64,000 nucleotides of DNA from Emydura subglobosa (lineage: Eukaryota; Chordata; Testudines; Chelidae). The notes under the pieces are model-generated. The model ran no database searches. It saw only the letters and a list, made by a program, of their open reading frames with translations, and was not told the DNA's origin. Each line of letters starts with the position of its first letter. The first letter of the stretch is position 1. Location of the stretch: NCBI GenBank assembly GCA_007922225.1, contig ML679973.1, positions 6,176,597 to 6,240,596 of the forward strand, given 5' to 3'. Shown here in pieces: positions 57,565 through 64,000 of this stretch. The position numbers were made by a program, and so were the translations under genes.

Positions 57565-58070
57565 GCATCTATAGGTGCCAACAGCCATGGTGCTAGGCTT
57601 GGTACAGACACCTAGTGCGAGACAATCTGTGAGCTAAACAGCTTGCAATTTAAATAGACAAGATAGCAAATATTATTACCCCTATTTTACAGATGGGGAG
57701 TGGAGGCACAGAGACATGAAGGACTTGTTTACATAGAGAAATTAATTCATATTAAGATAGGATGTGAATTTGAAGCAGAATAGCTATTCCTTGTTAACTC
57801 TCAATGTGGACACTCTTGTTCCAAAACAAATTAGCCTTATTCTGAACTAGTTTAATCTTCTTTGGAAACAGAGTAAACTAATTCAGAATAAATCACTCTT
57901 ATTCTAGAATAAGAGAATCCACAGAGGGAGTTAACCTGTTATAGCTATTCTGGAATAACTCCCTGTATAGACAAGCCCAAAGTGACTTGCCCAAGGTCAA
58001 GCTGCTGCATGGCTAGGAATGGGACCTGGGTTTCCCAAGTCCCAGACCAATGCCTTTCATGCCTAAACCC
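57565..58070 (-). mobile_element. Extended SINE, antisense, split by a TIR element
   Basis: From the left: 'agccatggtgctaggcttgg' (tail), 'cccctattttacagatgggg', 'ggaggcacagagacatgaa' | insertion | 'agtgacttgcccaaggtcaa', 'gggacctgggtttcccaagt' (head). Joining the two sides gives the usual continuous MIR/CORE antisense order, which fixes the insertion. Confidence 0.85.
57721..57978. mobile_element. 258-bp TIR element nested in the SINE
   Basis: The left end GGACTTGTTTACATAGAGAA and, inverted, the right end GGGCTTGTCTATACAGGGAG are TIRs; inner blocks ('ttattctgaactag' and 'actaattcagaataa') are also mutually inverted. Borders read GAA and AAA where the SINE consensus as I recall it has TAA, consistent with a decayed 3-bp PIF/Harbinger-type duplication. 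No coding capacity. Confidence 0.75.
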
Positions 58071-58094
58071 ATATTTTCTCTCAAAGTTACTCTT

Positions 58095-58170
58095 AAGAAG
58101 AATGGGAATCGAACCCACACCTCAAGGGGAAACTTGAATGCAACACCTTAGGACCCTCAAACATCCTGAC
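58095..58170 (-). pseudogene. tRNA-Leu pseudogene
   Basis: Read on the minus strand from 58170 it starts GTCAGGATG, as tRNA-Leu genes do, then keeps GGTCCTAAGG (D-arm), an anticodon loop TTCAAGT, CCCCTTGAGG (variable arm region), and GTGGGTTCGATTCCCA (T-arm with B-box GGTTCGATTCC). Against tRNA-Leu it lacks about seven bases between anticodon stem and variable arm, and the 3' acceptor strand no longer pairs with the 5' strand, so it cannot fold properly. Several differences are C-to-T type changes at former CpGs. It lies some 25 bp upstream of the antisense SINE head, in the same orientation. The anticodon in the present sequence is CAA, but decay makes the original uncertain (CAG or CAA). 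Confidence 0.8.
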
Positions 58171-58289
58171 AGACATTAATGAACTAATTTTTTTGGTAAT
58201 GGATATTAACATTCTTCCTGGAAACCCAAATACAAGAGCACTGTGCTAATACAGAAGAACCAGAAAGAGAGACTGGGCAGAAACTAATC

Positions 58290-58450
58290 CTAATACTTCA
58301 CATTTTGCAAATATTAACTAACTAATCCTCAAAAGCATGATAGGTCAGGAAAGTACCTTGTTTGTCATCCCCAGTTTATAGATGGGGAAACTGAGACACA
58401 GCAAGATTAAGTGACTGCACCAGGAGCACACAGTGAGCCAGGACAACCGC
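58290..58450 (-). mobile_element. SINE, antisense
   Basis: 'cagtttatagatggggaaac', 'tgagacacagcaagattaag', 'gcacacagtgagccagga' give the antisense MIR/CORE middle; the head end is lost. Confidence 0.65.
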
Positions 58451-58529
58451 TAATTATAAACAAAAAGTGAAAACTGACCAACATAGTTGTCTTGTCTCTT
58501 CCAAGCTAAGCGAAAAGCAGACAAGAGAT

Positions 58530-58830
58530 ATTTGGTGTCAGGAAAGAATTTTCCCCTGGGTCAGATTGGCAGACACCCTGGGGATTTTTCACCTTCTTCT
58601 GCAGCATGGGGTATGGGTCACACGCAGGTTTAAACTAGTGTAAATGGTGAATTCTCTGTAACTTGAAGTCTTTAAACCATGGTTTGAGGACTTCAGTAAC
58701 TCGGTCAGAAGTTAGGGTCTATTACAGGAGTGGGTGGGTGAGGTTCTGTGGCCTGCATTGTGCAGGAGATCAGACTAGATGATCACAATGGTCTCTTCTG
58801 ACCTTAAAGTTTGAGTCTATGAATCTATGG
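58530..58830 (+). mobile_element. CR1-type LINE 3' end, sense
   Basis: 'gaattttcccctgggtcaga', 'cttctgcagcatggggtatg', 'ttgaggacttcagtaactcg', 'ggcctgcattgtgcaggaga' and 'gactagatgatcacaatggt' are, in order, the 3' region of a widespread sauropsid CR1-type element, ending in 'gtctatgaatctatgg'. Only the non-coding 3' part is present. Confidence 0.8.
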
Positions 58831-58844
58831 AAAAAAGTAAATTA

Positions 58845-59037
58845 GGCTTGAGATTTTCCAAAGTGACTAGTGGTTTGGGGGACTTCATTTTTGGGGTAAC
58901 CAACCTAAGACACCTTAAAGTGACCTGAACTTCAGAGATTGGGTGCTCAACACTTTCTGAAAATTAAAGATATCTCAAGCTGAGCCCCCAAAATGGAGGC
59001 ACCCAAATCCATTAGTCATTTTTGCAGATGTAGGCCC
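58845..59037. mobile_element. 193-bp palindromic TIR element
   Basis: The left arm has 'aaagtgactagtggtttggg' and 'acttcatttttggggtaacc'. The right arm has the inverted counterparts 'aatggaggcacccaaatcca' and 'ttagtcatttttgcagatgt'. Around the centre, 'acaccttaaagtgacctgaa' and 'aaagatatctcaagctgag' are weaker. Ends GGCTTGAG / TAGGCCC. It lies directly behind the CR1 tail. Confidence 0.75.
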
Positions 59038-59090
59038 AGATATTAAAAATTCACTTCTAATAATCTAAAGTGCTGTCCAGAGAAGTTGTT

Positions 59091-59315
59091 TGCAGTGTTG
59101 GTGTAGCCATGTTCATCACAGCATATTAGAGAGACAAGGTGGGAGATGTAATATCTTTTACTAGACCAGCTTCTGTTGATAAAACACACACACTTTCAAG
59201 CTTACACAGAGACCAGCCAGACCTGAAGAAGAGTTCTTATATAAGCTCAATAGCTTGTCTCTCTCACCAACAGAAGTTGGTCCATTAAAAGAGATTTCGT
59301 TGCCCATCTTATCAT
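59091..59315. mobile_element. Penelope-like terminal inverted unit, copy 3
   Basis: 'tgcagtgttggtgtagccat', 'gagacaaggtgggagatgta', 'ctagaccagcttctgttgat' on the left; the inverted 'ctcaccaacagaagttggtc' and 'gagatttcgttgcccatctt' on the right, around 'cagacctgaagaagagttct'. Same facing arrangement as 53342-53592. Confidence 0.68.
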
Positions 59316-59499
59316 CCAGGAAACTAACATTTAGATTTAAATATATGGGGGCTAAATGAGTCCCTAGTGTAAATCCATTTCAATCAGTAATTACATCCAG
59401 AATGAATTTGGCCTGTGATTTTTATCTTGACAGTAACGCTGTAAAAGGGAAGGAAGCTGCTGAGTTGGAACTCTGTGTTTCTCTTCTGTTTGTCTTTGG

Positions 59500-59850
59500 T
59501 AAACATGGCAATTTATTTAAAGCACATCGAGGGGGAAAATATGGTGATGTTAAATCCTAACAAATTGCTTTATATTTACAAATGAATTAGATTATTTGCA
59601 TTTGTTGTGTTTTTGGGGTTGTTTTGAAACTGCAAATTAATAAGAGAAAAATATTTCTCATTCTTATTTTACTTAAAGGCAAGTTCAGCAGAGGCAATTT
59701 GCATGTAAATCAACATTTACCTGATGCATGCAATTTCCACAGTTAGATACACCATCACATGAAACAGATGAAAGACATGGGAACTGTATAAAAAATTCTT
59801 TGAAAGATAATAGGCTGCAGTTTGCAATAAATATTCATTAAGTATGAGGA
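59500..59850. promoter_or_regulatory. Candidate conserved block with two octamers
   Basis: Two inverted POU octamers ATTTGCAT (59594-59601, 59697-59704), 'gatgcatgcaattt' and 'aataaatattcattaagtat' lie in repeat-free AT-rich sequence. Function is inferred only from motif density. Confidence 0.3.
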
Positions 59851-60288
59851 TGTCCTGTTCTCTTTTTATGGCACTGTCTTGATAGTGTTCACTTCTTTCT
59901 TACTCCTTCCTTGTTTCATACCATATCCCTCCAATTTCTTCCTTATTTAATCTCTCTTCTATTTAATGAAATGGCATATGTTACTTTTGTTATAAGGCTC
60001 TGTGCATTTCCACTATCACTCTGTCCTTGTGAGATTTAGAGCTCAGCTTGGGGCTGGTGGGGGGAGAAATCAATGGAGGAATTTTAATTATAAAGACCCC
60101 CAAAATTTGAAAAGTTTGAAACACTGCAGATTGCACAGACTGCAGGAACCTATTAGCCAAATCTTGGCTGCCTTATGAAAAACACCCTGCATATCTGGAA
60201 AATAGCACTACAGAAATGTACATGGCCAGTCTCGTGTTCCAAAATGCACACAGATTGCATCATGGATATCACTTGGGACCAGGAAGTA

Positions 60289-60360
60289 GGGTGAAATCCT
60301 GATGCAGTTGAAGTCAGTGGGAGTCATTCAGTTAGTTTATTTGGGGCCAGAATTTCATCC
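60289..60360. mobile_element. 72-bp palindromic TIR element
   Basis: The left end GGGTGAAATCCTGATGCAGT and right end 'ggggccagaatttcatcc' are inverted. The centre 'gaagtcagtgggagtcattc' is typical of the family I recall ending GGGTGAAATCCTGG. Confidence 0.65.
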
Positions 60361-60429
60361 AAAATGTCTAATGCTTGAGCTAAAGTAGATTAGTCATAGT
60401 AGTATTAGGATTTATGCCCTCTGTAGTCT

Positions 60430-60530
60430 TGCTCTGATGCACCTGCTCTCTGTTCTGGTCAGCTTCTTATACCGTCCATATGACCATAGTATCTGAGCCC
60501 CTATCGAGTAGATAGACACCAAGGGGCATG
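60430..60530 (-). mobile_element. SINE tail fragment, antisense
   Basis: 'accgtccatatgaccatagt' then 'atctgagcccctatcgag' mirrors the tail 'gctcagatactgtggtgatg' then 'gggccatataag' of the copy at 644-882. Confidence 0.45.
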
Positions 60531-61690
60531 TTAGTATACAGCCCGATTCTGGACAGATATTTTGCTGTGCACTTGTAATATTAGGTGTGTCTCAACATGC
60601 CTGTGAGGCCTGTGTAACCTCACCACAAATCTGTTATATGTATCCAGGAGCCTAATGTAGTATGTCCGAATACAATAAGTTGCTCAGTTGCTGTGCACAT
60701 GCTTTGCTAGCAAAGACTCACTTATGCTGGGGGACCATTCTAAGATAAAACTCTGTCCACCTCTTGCCAGTCCTTGGTACCCTCGCCTGGGGATCACTGG
60801 CAGGCAGAGTTTCCAACTGTTCTTTCTGGAAAGTAGAGTTGGGTCCCACAGTTTACTGAGTGGAAGTGCCACCTTTGCTCCCATGCTTCCCTCTTTCCTT
60901 CCTGCATCTAAAGGGGGCGTCAGACCGAATCTGGCCCTGGTTTGGTTTGGCCCTGTGCTGGGTTTAACTCGTGCAATGCTCTTCTCTCACATTGCAGCCA
61001 TTCACTGCCCGAGTTCTGAAGCTGCTTACAGACACACAGCCAACTTCAGGCACTTGCTCTCTCTATTTACATTTAATATCCCTTATAATGATTAAAGCAA
61101 ACAGTCCTAATTAAATGTTAACGTACTGGAAGCATCTGCAGCAGGTGGGCCGGCTGCCTCTCTAATCTTGAATGTACGGGCAGAGCACCTGGACTTCAGA
61201 GGAAATTACTTTTTTAAAGTTTGATGTGGAGGAAGGAATAACTTTTCACAGGTCACTCTCTTGCCCTTGGAAGTTAGTGATTCAGGCCTTGGGTCTGCTC
61301 TGAGCTCCCCAGAAGACAGTGGGCATTAAGCACCTTGCGGGGCTGCTTAGCACTTTGCAGAATTGTACCCTGGCAGAGAACACAAATTCTATATCCAAAC
61401 ATATAAACAATGGGCTGAAAACAGGGCGAGACTAGAGAATTAGATGTGGATTCAAGTAATTATTTCAAAATAGGCATTACTATAGAAGGGACACTTGGAA
61501 GTACTTTTTTGCCTCTCTCCCTTAGATAGTTAGGCTGTTTGTAATCTCCATTAATTTGTAATTCCATTCGAAGGCCTGAGGATATTTTTTCCCCAACAAA
61601 GATTTTTCCTCAGTAGACTTTCCCTCATCCCTTCCTCTATGTTGGCTGTGGTGGTTGTTTTCTTTTTAAAAACAAGTTTCTTTTACTTCT
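60531..61690. other. Low-repeat stretch
   Basis: 61040-61240 is complex and repeat-free, with TAATTA-type words ('gtcctaattaaatgttaacg') beside an E-box ('gcagcaggtggg'), and may be conserved. The 135-codon plus frame at 60688-61095 lacks recognisable domains. Confidence 0.4.
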
Positions 61691-61699
61691 CTTTTGCTG

Positions 61700-61932
61700 C
61701 CGTCAGATCGATTTATCCGGATCGATTGAGCGGAAGTGAAGACCCACTCAATCGATCCAGAAGTCGTTTCAGTAAAACCACCTCCACAAAAAGCATAGCG
61801 CTGCATCGACAGGTACGCATTTCCCGTCGACACAGTGTAGTGGAGATGGCGCACAGAATGGACTTTAGGAAGTTGACGCAAGTTACGCAAGCAACTGCTG
61901 CCGGATTTGCCGATAAGTATAGAGCAGGCCTC
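61700..61932. mobile_element. CpG-dense transposon remnant
   Basis: About 18 CpGs fall in some 230 bp by my count, unlike the flanking DNA. A perfect 12-bp hairpin, GGATCGATTGAG (61719-61730) against CTCAATCGATCC (61747-61758), lies near the left side. The right end 'gataagtatagagcaggcct' resembles an inverted 'aggcctggtctacac' TIR. The matching left TIR is missing, so the element is truncated. The long plus frame 61639-62148 (169 codons) spans it but starts outside and shows no transposase feature. Confidence 0.5.
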
Positions 61933-62300
61933 TATCTATTGCTATCAGCACCTTGGGTGTTCTCGATGGAGCTGGGTGAAATTTTTCATCCAAAACTTTT
62001 GAAGGGCAAAAAATGCAGATTCAGCAACACTGAAATGTTTTGTGAATTTTTGTCCATTTCACCAAATTGTTTGTGTCAAAAAGCAAATCTAATCAAATTC
62101 AAAAGTATAAACAATTTCTTTGGACATTTTTCAGAACAAAATGTTTAGATTTTTTCTGATGACTTTTGGTTTTGAAATTGTCTTCACTTTTCTTTTAAAA
62201 AAAATGTTTAAAAAATGCACTTGAAATTGAAACAAAATATTTAGTTTGACCCCAAATGTTTTTGGGTTTTGTTTAGTTTAATTTGTCAGTTTCTATTTTT
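61933..62300. mobile_element. AT-end foldback family (R3) arm
   Basis: 'ggagctgggtgaaatttttc', 'atccaaaacttttgaagggc', 'gaaatgttttgtgaattttt' and 'gaaattgaaacaaaatattt' match the A/T-rich arms of R3 as I know them from turtles. The ZNF143-like core is absent here. Confidence 0.55.
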
Positions 62301-64000
62301 ATTTCTTTTCAGAGCTGCCAGCAAACTGAAATCTCAGTTACTTGCCAGTGCCATTCAAATGGGTGGTGTCAGTTAGGACACTTACTTTCACTCTGCTGGT
62401 TGGTTCTTCAGCATCAGCACAAGCAGAGCACAAAAAGTTACAGAGCCTAATGTGGTGGAGGTAGCTGTGAAACTGTTACCTTTTGCTATCTATTGTTCAC
62501 ACCTTGACATATTTCGAGGCTCACTCCCTGCATGCAGAACTCTGCAGCAATTGTGTTCTCAGAGTTCAGTCCTGACTTTCAGAGACATGCATCTTGTTCT
62601 CTCTCATAGTGACTTTACATTCGTTCTTTTTCTATTTGCTGTTGCCTCGGTCTGAAAGAAAGGTAATTCTCACTGAGAGCATCTCTTTGCTCTGTGTGGA
62701 AAAATTATTCATGTATAAATAGTTGCCATTGTATTGTGTTAATAGATGCTTCTGTCTCTCTCATGCACAGCGTATATATAGAATACTTTCATTGTTTTCA
62801 CTGCAATCCTCTCAAACATGGGACAATATGATTTAAGTGGAGTAGATTGTAGTGGTTATGTGATTAATTTTGGAGTGGGTTAGTGCCCTATACATTATAC
62901 CTTTGTAGATTGTTTGGACTTTATAGCCATGTGATAAGAGAGAACCATTTTGGAGTACTATTTAAGAACTTTAGTGAGAAAATAAATAATCACATTATAC
63001 TTAAACAAAAATGAGCATGTTAGAAAACTCTTAATAATTCACTTTAATGTGCAGTTACTTGAAATCTAGAAACCCTGGACTAGATGGTATAAATCAACAT
63101 AGTTCCATTGAATCACTTATACTTGCTGGGAGTCTGGCCCATTTTGTAAAGGTACCAAACAATCTGTATGGAATACAAACGTACTTAGTACCAGCCCTAA
63201 AATAGAGAGACTGGTGCCTACAAAACAGGACCAATTGGAGGGATATGTTTAAAAGCACATAAAGATTCCTCCCATCTTTCAAGCAGCAAGCTCTTCAAGC
63301 TCCCATCCTCGAAGACTCCGAACACTCATCACGTTCTCTCTACTCATTGGGTTTCTGTTAAACAGCTACAAGTAAAGTAGGTAAAACGTGAGAAGGGGAA
63401 TGTCACTGGCACATGTAGAGAAATGAATGTGGCATGAAACCATTAGCATAATGGTGAGAAAAGCAGGCACAACATTAACTTTAGCAGCAAGCGTGCAACT
63501 GTTCAGTCTTTGAAATTCCTGCCTACTGGGTCCTGCACGGGCTGTTCATCTGCATGTTCAATGGCCTGTAAGATGAGCCATACTGATCTCTTTGTGTCTC
63601 ATAGGCATTAGAGATGAGTCCAAGCAGCAAAGTCGGGAGCCAGATTATGATCCAAACCCCCATGTTGTGTGACTAAAAACCTACATTATAGATATGTGTG
63701 TGCGTGTGTGTATTGAATCTTTAAATGGTTTTCAGCCTTAGATATCAATATCCTGAGTCTCCATTGCTTTGCTCCTTGCGTCGTCATTGACACCTGTACA
63801 AAGTGGGTGTAAAACTCTGACGTTCAGGTTTGTTGCTTATGCAAGGTAGGTGAGGATCAGGCCCTTGGAATCTGGAGGATGTTATGGTAGGACTGTTTTG
63901 ATGTAGGTCAGTTCTTTTAGCATTAGCTCTTTGGCATTTTCTGTTTAAACTGTAATTGTGACCATAACCAGACTGTAACCAATAACATCAAAAGAACAGG
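62301..64000. other. Mostly unique sequence to the window end
   Basis: 63786-63866 ('acctgtacaaagtgggtgta', 'gtaggtgaggatcaggccct') is one arm of a short TIR element. 63688-63711 is a TG-rich microsatellite. No exon was recognised. Confidence 0.45.

Noticed and set aside
61639..62148. 169-codon plus frame as a transposase
   Set aside because: It begins outside the CpG-dense element, runs into the AT-rich arm of another repeat family, and has no catalytic motif; it reads through two unrelated repeats.
1..64000. CRISPR array, prophage, operon or other prokaryotic system
   Set aside because: No regularly spaced repeats, no long tightly packed frames, and the repeat content is clearly vertebrate.

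Overview
The window looks like nuclear DNA of a non-mammalian amniote. A turtle is the best guess, with a crocodilian or bird lineage as alternatives. This rests on the repeat content: CR1 LINEs, tRNA-headed MIR/CORE-like SINEs, and many short palindromic DNA transposons whose ends read GGGCCTGATTCT, GGGTATGTCTACAC or GGGCCCAGATCC. I recognise these from memory of sauropsid, mainly turtle, genomes; no database was searched. The sequence is fairly AT-rich and CpG-poor, and every reading frame is short and broken. I found no host protein-coding exon, no intact RNA gene, no CRISPR array and no operon-like layout. It is intergenic or intronic DNA.

Layout. 0-5 kb: three SINE copies and two minus-strand CR1 remnants. 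5.5-7.1 kb: a pile of DNA transposons lying end to end, including a 757-bp element flanked by TA and a 201-bp hAT element with an 8-bp target duplication. 9.4-12.5 kb: foldback elements, one a 286-bp palindrome inside an older repeat. 14.66-16.12 kb: the best LINE, a minus-strand CR1 carrying the C-terminal end of ORF2, split by a 394-bp Tc1/mariner-type element with a clean TA duplication. 16-31 kb: scattered SINEs, short palindromes, two LTR-like stretches and a pyrimidine-rich block. 32.0-32.8 kb: an isolated GC-rich block of unknown nature. 33.6-38.3 kb: AT-rich foldback copies, a hAT element and further repeats. 38-57 kb: mostly low-repeat sequence with several blocks that could be conserved non-coding elements. 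57.5-59.3 kb: a second dense nest, holding a SINE split by a 258-bp TIR element, a tRNA-Leu pseudogene, a CR1 tail, a 193-bp palindrome and a Penelope-like inverted pair. 61.7-61.93 kb: a CpG-dense transposon remnant that stands out from its surroundings.

No genes work together here. What the window offers is a record of insertion order (older SINE and CR1 copies cut by younger DNA elements), a foldback family that carries ZNF143-like motifs, and several regulatory candidates that need a cross-species alignment. I found no convincing new biological system.
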